From the NCBI GenBank assembly GCA_963823495.1, contig CAWGLV010000001.1, forward strand, positions 3,100,001 through 3,164,000: a DNA stretch of 64,000 nucleotides, written 5' to 3'. The DNA comes from DATDAH01 sp963823495 (GTDB taxonomy: Bacteria; Actinomycetota; Acidimicrobiia; Acidimicrobiales; DATDAH01). Shown in pieces: positions 50,062-58,026 of this stretch (within the stretch, counting starts at the first letter, position 1; each line of letters starts with the position of its first letter). The position numbers were made by a program, and so were the translations under genes. The notes under the pieces were generated by a model. That model was given only the letters and a program-made list of their open reading frames with translations. It was not told the origin of the DNA and did not search any database.

Positions 50062-50805
50062 TCAGGAAACCAGCGTACCGATCGGCTTGCCTTCGAGGAT
50101 GGACCGGATGTTCCCGGGGCCCAGAAGGTCGAAGACGACGATCGGCACAGCGTTGTCCATGCAGAGGGTGATGGCGGTGGAATCCATCGCGCGCAGGCCC
50201 CGCTCGAGGACCTCCATGTACCCCACCTCGGGGATGAGCCTGGCGTCGGGATCGGTCTTCGGGTCATCGGTGTAGATGCCGTCGACACCGGAGTGGGTGC
50301 CCCGCAGGATGGCGTCGGCATCGATCTCCGCCGCCCGCAGCGCCGCTGCGGTGTCGGTGGTGAAGAACGGGTTGCCGGTCCCCGCGGCGAAGATCACGAC
50401 CCGACCCTTCTCGAGGTGGCGAACGGCCCGACGCCGGATGTAGGGCTCGGCGATCTCGGCCATCTCGATGGCGGTCTGGACCCGGGTGGGCTGGCCATGA
50501 CGTTCGAGGGTGGCCTGCAGGTCCAGGGAGTTGATGACCGTGGCCAGCATCCCCATGTAGTCGCCCTGGGACCGATCGAGTCCGGCCGCGGCTGCGGTCT
50601 GGCCCCGCCAGATGTTCCCGCCGCCGACCACGATGGCGATCTCGGTCCCGAGGGCCTCGCGGACGGCGATCACCTCGCGGGCGATCAGGTCGACCACCGA
50701 CTGGTCGATGCCGAAGTCCTGGTCACCGGCGAAGGCCTCACCGGACAGCTTGAGGACGATCCGTCCCCAGTCGCGCCCGGTTCCGCCCCCGCCGGAGTCG
50801 CTCAA
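50062..50805 (-). CDS. pyrH: UMP kinase PyrH
   Basis: Phosphorylates UMP to UDP. 247 residues: RIVLKLSGEAFAGDQ, IAIVVGGGNIWRGQTA, MGMLATVINSLDLQATLE, GTGNPFFTTDTAAALRA, VDGIYTDDPKTDPDA. Start TTG, overlapping the tsf stop as TTGA, so it is coupled to tsf. Confidence 0.96.
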   Translation of the reverse strand: MSDSGGGGTGRDWGRIVLKLSGEAFAGDQDFGIDQSVVDLIAREVIAVREALGTEIAIVVGGGNIWRGQTAAAAGLDRSQGDYMGMLATVINSLDLQATLERHGQPTRVQTAIEMAEIAEPYIRRRAVRHLEKGRVVIFAAGTGNPFFTTDTAAALRAAEIDADAILRGTHSGVDGIYTDDPKTDPDARLIPEVGYMEVLERGLRAMDSTAITLCMDNAVPIVVFDLLGPGNIRSILEGKPIGTLVS

Positions 50806-51599
50806 GCCCCGATCACCACCTGGGCGAAGCGCACCACGGTGGCGTCACCGAGGAGGGCGGCGATGGTCTGGCTCTCGTCGCGGACGAACTTCTGGTCGAG
50901 CAGGACACGGTCGGCGAAGAAGCGGCCCTGGAGCTTGCCCTCGACGATCTTCTCGATGGCCTGCTCCGGCTTGCCCTCGTTGCGGGTCTCGGCCTCGAGC
51001 AGCGCCCGCTCCTCGGCGATCTCGGCTTCGGGCACCAGGTCACGGGTGAGGTAGGGGGGCCGCTTGAACGCGATGTGCAGGGCGAGGTCGTGGGCCAGGT
51101 CCTGGCTGCCGCCGGCCAGTTCGATGAGCACGGCGTTGACGCCCCGGCCCTCCTGCACGTGCAGGTACGAGTCCATCAGGTCGCCGCTCTTCTCGAAGCG
51201 GACGATCTGGCCCACCTCGATGTTCTCCTTGAGCGTGACCTTCAGGTCGTCGACTCTCTCGGCCAGGTCGGCCTTGGCCTCTTGCTCGCCCTTGGCGGCG
51301 ACGAGGTCGGCCAGGTCCTGGACCAGGTCGGTGAACTGCTCGGACTTGGCGACGAAGTCGGTCTCGCACTTGATCTCGGCGATGGCCATGACCTCGCTGT
51401 CGCCCCCGACCGCGACCGCGCCCTGATCGTTGGCCCGGTCGGAGCGCTTGGCGGAACTGGACAGGCCCTTCTCGCGCAGCCACTTGGCCGCGGCGTCGTA
51501 GTCCCCGTCGTTCTCCTCGAGGGCGCGCTTGGCGTCCATCATCCCCGCCCCGGTCTGCTTGCGCAGGGCCTGGACGTCCTTGGCGGTGAACTCGGCCAC
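50802..51599 (-). CDS. tsf: translation elongation factor Ts
   Basis: Nucleotide exchange factor for EF-Tu. 265 residues: FTAKDVQALRKQTGAGMMDA, KRALEENDGDYDAAAKWLRE, IKCETDFVAKSEQFTDLVQD. GTG start, two bases after rpsB; coupled to pyrH by TTGA. Confidence 0.96.
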   Translation of the reverse strand: MAEFTAKDVQALRKQTGAGMMDAKRALEENDGDYDAAAKWLREKGLSSSAKRSDRANDQGAVAVGGDSEVMAIAEIKCETDFVAKSEQFTDLVQDLADLVAAKGEQEAKADLAERVDDLKVTLKENIEVGQIVRFEKSGDLMDSYLHVQEGRGVNAVLIELAGGSQDLAHDLALHIAFKRPPYLTRDLVPEAEIAEERALLEAETRNEGKPEQAIEKIVEGKLQGRFFADRVLLDQKFVRDESQTIAALLGDATVVRFAQVVIGA

Positions 51600-51601
51600 G
51601 A

Positions 51602-52681
51602 TCAGCCTTCCTCGGTGGTCTCGGCGGTCTCGGCCGCAGGCGCCTCAGGAACAGCCGCCTCGGCCGCAGGCGCCTCAGGAACAGCCGCCTCGGCCGCAGG
51701 CGCCTCAGGAACAGCCGCCTCGGCCGCAGGCGCCTCAGGAACAGCCGCCTCGGCCGCAGGCGCCTCCGGAACAGCCGCCTCGGCCGCAGGCGCCTCAGGA
51801 ACAGCCGCCTCGGCCGCGGGCGCCTCGCCCGCGTCCTCGGCCTGCTTGGCGGAGGCCAGGCGGGCCTCCCGCTGGGCGGCCTGGGCCGCGGCCTGCGCCC
51901 GGGCCTCGGCCTGCTGGCGGGCGACCTCGGCCTCCTCCTCAGGAGTGCGCACGGCCGGCGCGGCAGGGGCACCCTCGCCCGGCACCTTCTTGGATCGGAT
52001 GAAGCGACCTTCCCTCACGGCGTCGGCCATGATCCGGCACATCAGGCTGCCGGAGCGGATGGCGTCGTCGTTGCCGGGGATCACGTAGTCCACGACGTCC
52101 GGGTCGCAGTTGGTGTCGACGACCGCGATCAGCGGGATGCCCAGCTTGTTGGCCTCGGTGACCGCGATGTGCTCCTTCTTGGTGTCGAGCACGAAGACGG
52201 CGTCGGGCTTGCGGTCCAGGTTGCGGATGCCGTTGAGGTTCCGCAGGAGCTTGTCCAGCTCGCGGGTGTTCATCAGGGCTTCCTTCTTGGGCATGGCGTC
52301 GAACTCACCGGTGTCGCGCTGGCGCTCCAACTCGGCCATCTTGGAGACCCGCTTGGAGATGGTCTCGAAGTTGGTCAGCATCCCGCCCAGCCACCGCTGG
52401 TTCACATACGGCATGTTGCAGGACAGGGCGTAGGACTCGACGGCGTCGGAGGCCTGCTTCTTGGTGCCGACGAAGAGCAGGTTCCCGCCGTCGGCGGTCA
52501 TGTCCCGGACGAACTCGTAGGCGACCCGGACCCGGTCCAGGGTCTGTTCGAGGTCGATGATGTAGATCCCCTGGCGCTCGCCGTAGAGGAAGCGCTTCAT
52601 CTTGGGGTTCCAACGCCGGGTCTGGTGTCCGAAGTGGACACCCGCGTCCAACAGCTGCTTCATGGTGACGACAGGCGCCAT
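51602..52681 (-). CDS. rpsB: 30S ribosomal protein uS2 with repetitive C-terminal extension
   Basis: 359 residues; a usual S2 is about 250-300. The ribosomal part is intact: MKQLLDAGVHFGHQTRRWNP, MKRFLYGERQGIYIIDLEQT, LFVGTKKQASDAVE, YVNQRWLGGMLTNF, VDTNCDPDVVDYVIPGNDDA. After RSKKVPGEG an Ala/Glu helix-like stretch leads into six decapeptides EAPAAEAAVP and ends ETAETTEEG. From ATG 52681 with GGAGG upstream; the upstream open frame is leader. The extension would project from the 30S surface. Confidence 0.95.
   Translation of the reverse strand: MAPVVTMKQLLDAGVHFGHQTRRWNPKMKRFLYGERQGIYIIDLEQTLDRVRVAYEFVRDMTADGGNLLFVGTKKQASDAVESYALSCNMPYVNQRWLGGMLTNFETISKRVSKMAELERQRDTGEFDAMPKKEALMNTRELDKLLRNLNGIRNLDRKPDAVFVLDTKKEHIAVTEANKLGIPLIAVVDTNCDPDVVDYVIPGNDDAIRSGSLMCRIMADAVREGRFIRSKKVPGEGAPAAPAVRTPEEEAEVARQQAEARAQAAAQAAQREARLASAKQAEDAGEAPAAEAAVPEAPAAEAAVPEAPAAEAAVPEAPAAEAAVPEAPAAEAAVPEAPAAEAAVPEAPAAETAETTEEG
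51631..51827 (-). repeat. 30-bp tandem repeats in rpsB
   Basis: Six 30-bp units (51631-51810, one base difference in the fifth) plus a partial unit code EAPAAEAAVP decapeptides. Near identity shows recent expansion. Confidence 0.95.
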
Positions 52682-52712
52682 CTGGTTCTTTCCTCCCCGA
52701 CGGTTTGGCGAG

Positions 52713-52805
52713 ACCCGTGCGCTTGCGCCCTGAGGCGACCGCGGGAGTGGCACGGGTGGAAGTGGATTGCTCAGCCGTGGGGCTCACGACCGACGGGCGA
52801 GTGTA
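52713..52805 (-). promoter_or_regulatory. rpsB promoter and structured leader
   Basis: Minus-strand -10-like TACACT at 52800-52805; a transcript would have about a 110-base leader. In it ACCCGTGC (52713-52720) and GCACGGGT (52750-52757) form an 8-bp stem with an inner GCGCC/GGCG stem, ending about 30 bases before the rpsB ATG. Position suits feedback control by S2, but this is inference. Confidence 0.45.
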
Positions 52806-52830
52806 CCGGCGACGCCGCCCACCCCATGCC

Positions 52831-52863
52831 GGGTAGCGGGTCAGTTTGACTGACCCACTACCC
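52831..52863. terminator. 3'-end hairpin overlapping the LytM-protein stop codon
   Basis: GGGTAG-C-GGGTCAGT (52831-52845), loop TTG, ACTGACCC-A-CTACCC (52849-52863): 14 pairs with one mismatch. The TAG stop of the LytM-like gene (52858-52860) is inside one arm. No T-tract. Likely terminator. Confidence 0.65.
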
Positions 52864-53415
52864 ATCGCCGGTCAACCAGGTCCAGACCGCGCCCCCGACC
52901 GGGTCCTGACCGGTTGGCCGCTCCCCGCGGGACCAGGGACCGACCGAGCCCGCATCGACCGGGACCAGGTGCACGCCCGAGGCGGTGAAGAGCGCCGAGG
53001 GGTCGAGGTAGGTCCCGCCCGAGCGGACGCCGAGGTGGAGCCGCTCCCCCGCCGTCCCGATCCCCTGACCGATGGTCAACCGGTCCCCGGTGGTCACCTG
53101 GATCTCGGCCAGGTACGAGTAGCTGGAGCGGAGGCCATCGGGATGCAGCACCGTGACGGCCCGGTTCCCCGCCACCGGGCCGGCGAAGACGACGAGCCCG
53201 TCGCCGATCGCCCGCACCGGCGTGCCCGGAACCGTGGCGTACTCGAGCCCCCGGTTGCCGGCGCCGAAGGGCCCGTCGGGCAGCCGGAACCCGTCCACCA
53301 CGGGAGCGTCGACCGGCGGCCGGTAGTGGACCACGGCGTCGGCCGGTCGGGTGCCGGGAAGCGAGACGGCGAGCGCGACGACGAGCGACGAGATCAGACG
53401 ACGACGGGACACCAC
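52858..53415 (-). CDS. secreted LytM/M23-like protein with degenerate active site
   Basis: 185 residues with signal peptide (SRRRLISSLVVALAVSLPG...ADA). The LytM fold is recognisable: NRGLEYATVPGTPVRAIGDG, VVFAGPVAGNRAVTVLHPDG, RSSYSYLAEIQVTTGDRLTIGQGIGT (described by position about 80-115), ERLHLGVRSGGTYLDPSAL. The zinc ligands are altered: the usual HRGxD is NRGLE and the usual HLHFG is RLHLG. It is probably a non-catalytic regulator or binder of peptidoglycan hydrolases rather than an endopeptidase. Start GTG (two adjacent GTG codons). Confidence 0.82.
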   Translation of the reverse strand: MVSRRRLISSLVVALAVSLPGTRPADAVVHYRPPVDAPVVDGFRLPDGPFGAGNRGLEYATVPGTPVRAIGDGLVVFAGPVAGNRAVTVLHPDGLRSSYSYLAEIQVTTGDRLTIGQGIGTAGERLHLGVRSGGTYLDPSALFTASGVHLVPVDAGSVGPWSRGERPTGQDPVGGAVWTWLTGDG

Positions 53416-53461
53416 AGGACCCCCGGGCAGACTCTCGACGGGGGAAGCGCCGGGGATGACG

Positions 53462-54244
53462 CTAGACGGGCGAACGCTCCGCCGCCACCACCCGCGAGCG
53501 CAGGTGGAGGACGGCCTTGGTGTGGATCTGGCAGACCCGGCTCTCGGTCACCCCGAGGACCCCGCCGATCTCGGCCAGCGTCAGGCCTTCGTAGTAGTAG
53601 AGGGTGACGACCAGCTTCTCCCGCTCGGGCAGGCGGTTGATCGTCGAGGCCAACAGCTGGCGGGTCTCCTCGGTCTCGAAGCTTCCGACCGGACCGTCGC
53701 CGCTGTCGGCGATGGTGTCACCGAGGGTGACCGACTCCCCCCGCTCGCCACCCATGGCCAGGACCTCGTCCAGGGCGGCCATCCCGACGAAGGAGATCTG
53801 GGTCAGGAGCGTCTGGAGCTGCTCCTCGGAGATCTCGAGGGCCTCGGCGAGCTCGTCATCGGTCGGCGGCCGGGCGTTCTTGGCCTCGAGCTTGGCATAG
53901 GAGCTCTCCAGGGCCCGGGCCTTCGCCCGCACGGATCGGGGGACCCAGTCGATGGACCGGAGCTCGTCGAGGATGGCGCCCTTGATGCGGCTGATGGCGT
54001 AGGTCTCGAACTTGAAGCCCCGCTCCATGTCGAACTTGTCGATGGCGTCGATCAGCCCGAACATGCCGTAGCTCACCAGGTCGGCGTGCTCGACGTTCTG
54101 GGGGAGCCCGACCGCGACGCGACCGGCGACGTACTTCACCAACGGGGAGTAGTGGACGATGAGCTGGTCACGGTCGACCCGCGTGGGGTCGGCGCGGTAC
54201 CGGGACCAGAGGTCCTGGATGCCACCACCGCCTTGTCGCTCCAC
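53462..54244 (-). CDS. FliA/WhiG family RNA polymerase sigma factor
   Basis: 260 residues, sigma-70 group 3. Region 2: HYSPLVKYVAGRVAVGLPQN, DLVSYGMFGLIDAIDKFDMERG, FKFETYAISRIKGAILDELRS; region 3: VPRSVRAKARALESSYAKLE; region 4: LPEREKLVVTLYYYEGLTLAEIGGVLGVTESRV (helix-turn-helix near residues 215-245). In actinobacteria the WhiG orthologue at this site (by xerC and rpsB) controls sporulation; in motile members it serves flagella. No flagellar genes are in the window. GTG start. Confidence 0.92.
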   Translation of the reverse strand: MERQGGGGIQDLWSRYRADPTRVDRDQLIVHYSPLVKYVAGRVAVGLPQNVEHADLVSYGMFGLIDAIDKFDMERGFKFETYAISRIKGAILDELRSIDWVPRSVRAKARALESSYAKLEAKNARPPTDDELAEALEISEEQLQTLLTQISFVGMAALDEVLAMGGERGESVTLGDTIADSGDGPVGSFETEETRQLLASTINRLPEREKLVVTLYYYEGLTLAEIGGVLGVTESRVCQIHTKAVLHLRSRVVAAERSPV

Positions 54245-54253
54245 CGACTGTCC

Positions 54254-55144
54254 CTACGCTCGCGGATGCGTCGTCTCGAGCACGGCCCGCAGCCGCTCCC
54301 GGCTCACGTGGGTGTAGAGCTGGGTGGTCGCGAGATCGGCGTGCCCGAGTAGTTCTTGTACAGCACGAAGGTCGGCACCGCCATCGAGAAGATGAGTGGC
54401 GAAGGTATGCCGGAGGGCGTGCGGGTGGGCCGGTCCGGCCGACCGACGGTCCAGGATCCGCCGCACGTCGCGGGGTGTGAGGGGGTGGGCCCGGCGGTTC
54501 ACGAACACCGCTTCGCCGGGGGTCTCGGCATCGATCAGGAGGGCGCGACCGGCATCCAGCCAACGACCGAGCGCGTCGACGGCCGGCGCGGAGAGCGGCA
54601 CCGTGCGCTGCTTGGAGCCCTTTCCCCACACGGTGAGCCGGGCCCGGTCGAGGTCGATGTCGACGGGACGCAACCCGCAGACCTCGGCCACCCGTAGGCC
54701 GCTGCCATAGAGGATCTCCAGAACCGCGGTGTCCCGCTGGGCGAGGGCCGCCTCGACCGGGTCGTCGGTCGGTGGCGGACCGACGTCCAACAGGACCTCG
54801 ATCTCCTCCCGCCGCAGGACGCGTGGCAGTCGGCCGTCACGGCCCGGCGCCGCCAGGCGGGCCGAAGGGTCGATCTCGATGCGCCCGCGACGACGGAGCC
54901 AGTCGAAGTACCGACGCAGCGAGGCGACACGGCGGGCGATCGTGCGCCGGGCATAGCCCCGAGTGGTGAGATAGGCGACGTACCGGCGCAGCACGCGGCG
55001 GTCGACCCCGTCGGGGCCGGTGAGACCGAGGCGGTCCGCCCATTCGACGAAAGCCACGAGATCGCCGCGGTACGCCGTGACACTCGAGGGCGCCAAGGAG
55101 GTCAACGACGACGCGAAGTCGTCCAGGTCCCAGGCGGCGGCCAC
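54254..55144 (-). CDS. xerC: tyrosine recombinase XerC
   Basis: Chromosome dimer resolution recombinase. 296 residues with SAM-like N-domain and catalytic set: Arg in YGSGLRVAEVCGL, Lys in VWGKGSKQRTVPL, HALRHTFATHLLDGGADLR and LGHADLATTQLYTHVS with the nucleophile Tyr. It is the housekeeping copy in its usual place by dprA and sigma, not a mobile-element integrase. GTG start with a -10-like TAGCGT (55151-55156) six bases upstream. Confidence 0.92.
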   Translation of the reverse strand: MAAAWDLDDFASSLTSLAPSSVTAYRGDLVAFVEWADRLGLTGPDGVDRRVLRRYVAYLTTRGYARRTIARRVASLRRYFDWLRRRGRIEIDPSARLAAPGRDGRLPRVLRREEIEVLLDVGPPPTDDPVEAALAQRDTAVLEILYGSGLRVAEVCGLRPVDIDLDRARLTVWGKGSKQRTVPLSAPAVDALGRWLDAGRALLIDAETPGEAVFVNRRAHPLTPRDVRRILDRRSAGPAHPHALRHTFATHLLDGGADLRAVQELLGHADLATTQLYTHVSRERLRAVLETTHPRA

Positions 55145-55337
55145 GGGCTCACGCTAGCAACGGAACCACCCAGCGGGAATCACCACGCGCGGAGCGTGGC
55201 CGAAGGCCGGGACCCCCGGTCGTGGCGATCGGCCCGGTCGTCGACCGGCGGTGCAGAGCGGCACGAGCGAGGGCCCGGGTGGCGGCCGGGGGAGCCGGAG
55301 CCGCGCCGGCGTCGACGAGGGACATACTGTCGGGCCC

Positions 55338-56768
55338 ATGCCGCTCCGCACTGCTGACGAGTACCGCGCCGGTCTGGTCGACGGCCGTCGCCTCCACTAC
55401 CAGGGCCGTCCGGTCCCCGACATCAACGCGGTGCCCGACCTGCGGGTGGCGGTGGACCACGCCGCCATCGACTTCGACCTCGCCCAGGACCCCGGGCATC
55501 GCGACCTGGCCGTGGCCGTGGACCCCGACTCCGGGGGGGAGTACAACGCCGGCTACCGCATCCCCCGCAGCGCCGAGGACGTGATGGCCCGCTCCCGGCT
55601 GATCGAGGCGGGCACGGCGGCGGGCGGCACGGTCGTCACCCTCATCCACGAGATCGGCACCGACGGCCTCTTCGCCCTGCTCCGGGTGCTGGAGGGCGAG
55701 GCCCGCGAGAAGGCCGAGGCGTACTACCGGCACTGCCGGGACGGCGACCTGGCCCTCGCCGTGGCCCAGACCGACGTGAAGGGCGACCGCTCCAAGCCGC
55801 CCCACCAGCAGGACGACCCCGACCTCTATGTCCGGGTGGTGGACCGCAGCGACGAGGGGATCGTCGTGCGGGGCGCCAAGTGCCACACGACCAGCAGCGC
55901 CAACGGTGACGAGATCATCGTGTTCCCGACCCGGGCCATGGGCCCCGACGACGCCGACTACGCCGTGTCCTTCGCCGTGCCGGCCGACACCGAGGGGCTG
56001 TCGCTCTATGTCTCGGGCTACGGGGGCGGTGGCGGGGGCCATGACACCTTCGACCACCCGGTGTCCTCGAAGCACAAGTTGCTCGAGACCCTGACCGTCT
56101 TCGACGACGTCTTCGTGCCCTGGGAGCGGGTGTTCCTCTGCCAGGAGCCCGAGAAGGCCGGGGCGCTGGCCCTGACCTTCGTCGAGTACCACCGGTTCAC
56201 CGCGGTGTCCTACAAGCTGCCGCTGGTCGACGCCTTCGTCGGAGCTGCGGCCCAGATCGCCGAGATGAACGGCGTCATGAAGGCCGGCCACATCCGCGAC
56301 AAGCTCACCCACCTGGTGGCCTACGCCGAGACGGTCCGGGCACTGACCGAAGCCGCCGCCCTGCGCTCCCGCATCGGCGAGCACGGCATCGCCTATCCCG
56401 ACCCGATGACCACCAACATGGCGAAGTTCAACTTCGCCTCGGGCTTCTACAAGGCCGTCGAGTGGCTGCAGGACATCGCCGGCGGCCTGCTGGTGACCGG
56501 CCCGTCCGGCGCCGACTGGGACTCGCCGGAGGTCCGCCCCGTCCTGGAGAAGTACTACGCGGGCGCCGCGCCCGCCCCCGAGCGACTGGCCATGATGAAC
56601 CTGATCTCGGACCTGACCGCCCGCGACCTGGGCGGCTACCACGCCGTCCTGGCCGTGCACGCCGAGGGCTCCCTCGAGGCCGAGAAGCTCCAGATGCTCC
56701 GCAGCTACACCACCAACCGCGCCCCCGCCGCCATCGCCTACGCGAGAGAGCTCGCCGGTCTGGACTGA
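55338..56768 (+). CDS. HpaB / 4-hydroxybutyryl-CoA dehydratase superfamily flavoprotein
   Basis: 476 residues. RTADEYRAGLVDGRRLHYQG at the N-terminus, AQTDVKGDRSKPPHQQ, VVRGAKCHTTSSANGDEIIV and a C-terminal HpaB domain (MNLISDLTARDLGGYHAVL). The sequence is closer to the 4-hydroxybutyryl-CoA dehydratase branch, but the His-x6-Cys cluster site of that enzyme reads HRFTAVS, with Ser for Cys, so the 4Fe-4S cluster is probably absent. A flavin-dependent phenol hydroxylase or other acyl/aryl enzyme is more likely. A -10-like TACTGT (55325-55330) lies seven bases before the ATG. A single gene between xerC and dprA, absent from the usual order, so an insertion. Confidence 0.8.
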   Translation: MPLRTADEYRAGLVDGRRLHYQGRPVPDINAVPDLRVAVDHAAIDFDLAQDPGHRDLAVAVDPDSGGEYNAGYRIPRSAEDVMARSRLIEAGTAAGGTVVTLIHEIGTDGLFALLRVLEGEAREKAEAYYRHCRDGDLALAVAQTDVKGDRSKPPHQQDDPDLYVRVVDRSDEGIVVRGAKCHTTSSANGDEIIVFPTRAMGPDDADYAVSFAVPADTEGLSLYVSGYGGGGGGHDTFDHPVSSKHKLLETLTVFDDVFVPWERVFLCQEPEKAGALALTFVEYHRFTAVSYKLPLVDAFVGAAAQIAEMNGVMKAGHIRDKLTHLVAYAETVRALTEAAALRSRIGEHGIAYPDPMTTNMAKFNFASGFYKAVEWLQDIAGGLLVTGPSGADWDSPEVRPVLEKYYAGAAPAPERLAMMNLISDLTARDLGGYHAVLAVHAEGSLEAEKLQMLRSYTTNRAPAAIAYARELAGLD

Positions 56769-56780
56769 CCGTCCCCCAGT

Positions 56781-56832
56781 CCGAAATCGCGTCGATTGGT
56801 CACGCATGGCGTGACCAATCGACGCCAGAACC
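56781..56832. repeat. family A 3'-end hairpin, copy 4
   Basis: 17-bp arms GCGTCGATTGGTCACGC and complement around ATG (56789-56825), flanked by CCGAAATC and CAGAAC. It lies in the convergent gap, 21 bp after the HpaB-like stop and 10 bp from the dprA stop. Mid-stem CGA/TCG; the flank AAATC instead of AAATT. Confidence 0.8.
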
Positions 56833-56834
56833 GG

Positions 56835-58025
56835 TCAGTGCGGGGTGGTTCTCTCATAGCGGCCGGCGGACTCGGCCAGCCAGCCGGTGCGGCAGAGCTC
56901 GTCGATGGCGGCCGCGACCTCCGGAAGGGTGAGGCCGCTCCGGTCGACGAGGGTCTGCAGCGTCACCGACTCGTGGGCGCAGGCGTCGAGGACCCGACCC
57001 GGCGCGGCCCCGGGCTCGGGGACCGGCGTCGACATCCCGGTCGGTGAGCTCAGCCCGAGGGCCAGGAGGACGTCGTCGACCGAGCAGAGCGCCATGGCCC
57101 CGTCGGCGATGAGCCGGTTCGTGCCCTTGGCCACCTTGCTGGTGATCGGCCCCGGTACGGCGAACAACGGGAGGTCACGGGCAAGGGCCTCGTCCGCGGT
57201 GTAGAGCGAGCCGCCCTTCTGGGCGGACTCGACCACGACGACGATCTCGCTCAGCCCGGCGATGATCCGGTTGCGAGCCGGGAAGCTCCAGCGGGTGGGG
57301 CGCACGCCGAGCGGCATCTCCGAGAGCAGCAGCCCCGCCTCCCCCACCTGCCGCCAGAGGTCCCGGTGCCCGCTCGGGTAGACGATGTCGAGCCCGGAGC
57401 CCACCACCCCGACCGGCGGGGCTCCTCCGGCCGCCAGCAGCCCGCGATGCACGGCGCCATCGACGCCGAGGGCCAGACCCGATACGACCGCGACCCCGGC
57501 GCCGCCGAGGCGCGCGCCGAGCTGGCGAGCCACGTCACGGCCGTACTGCGACCCCCTCCGGGTGCCGACCACCCCGACCCGACGGCGGTCGAGCGCGCCG
57601 AGGTCGCCCTGGCAGAACAGGACCGCGGGAGGCTCCGGGTCGTCCCGCAGGGCCACCGGGTACCGGGGGTGGTCCCGGCCGACGACGAGCACGCCAGCCG
57701 CGAGGTGGGCGGCCCACAGGGCGTGGAGATCGGTGGGCGCCCGGGGTCGCGTCCGCAGACGGGCCCATGCCTCCTCCGGTGACCGCTGCGAGAGCTCATC
57801 CCGGATCGTCGCCGGACCGACCCCCGGGATCGATGCCATGGCGGCCAGGTAGGCCTCGTCGGGCAGGGCAGCCGTTGCGATCGGCCCGAACCCGGTTCGG
57901 GGCGCGCCCGCCGACCAGAGCCTCGCCGGGTCGGTCGTCGCCGGCGGCCGGACCTCGGCCGCGGCGGTCCCACCGTCGGCGGCCGGTGCCCGCGGTCGGG
58001 ACCCGATGGGGGACGCCTCGTCCAC
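56835..58025 (-). CDS. dprA: DNA processing protein DprA
   Basis: Loads RecA on incoming single-stranded DNA in natural transformation; in non-competent bacteria its role is unclear. 396 residues: helix-hairpin-helix-like ASIPGVGPATIRDELSQ, Rossmann core GVVGTRRGSQYGRDVARQLG, VSGLALGVDGAVHRGLL, NRIIAGLSEIVVVVES and GSLYTADEALARDLPLFAVP; C-terminal winged helix VTLQTLVDRSGLTLPEVAAA. GTG 58025 starts two bases after the comM stop, favouring coupling. Confidence 0.93.
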   Translation of the reverse strand: MDEASPIGSRPRAPAADGGTAAAEVRPPATTDPARLWSAGAPRTGFGPIATAALPDEAYLAAMASIPGVGPATIRDELSQRSPEEAWARLRTRPRAPTDLHALWAAHLAAGVLVVGRDHPRYPVALRDDPEPPAVLFCQGDLGALDRRRVGVVGTRRGSQYGRDVARQLGARLGGAGVAVVSGLALGVDGAVHRGLLAAGGAPPVGVVGSGLDIVYPSGHRDLWRQVGEAGLLLSEMPLGVRPTRWSFPARNRIIAGLSEIVVVVESAQKGGSLYTADEALARDLPLFAVPGPITSKVAKGTNRLIADGAMALCSVDDVLLALGLSSPTGMSTPVPEPGAAPGRVLDACAHESVTLQTLVDRSGLTLPEVAAAIDELCRTGWLAESAGRYERTTPH

Positions 58026-58026
58026 G

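Noticed and set aside
54254..55144. Integrase of a genomic island, with nearby palindromes as attachment sites
   Set aside because: The gene is the housekeeping xerC in its conserved place; no tRNA or direct repeats flank it, and neighbours are core genes apart from one inserted enzyme.
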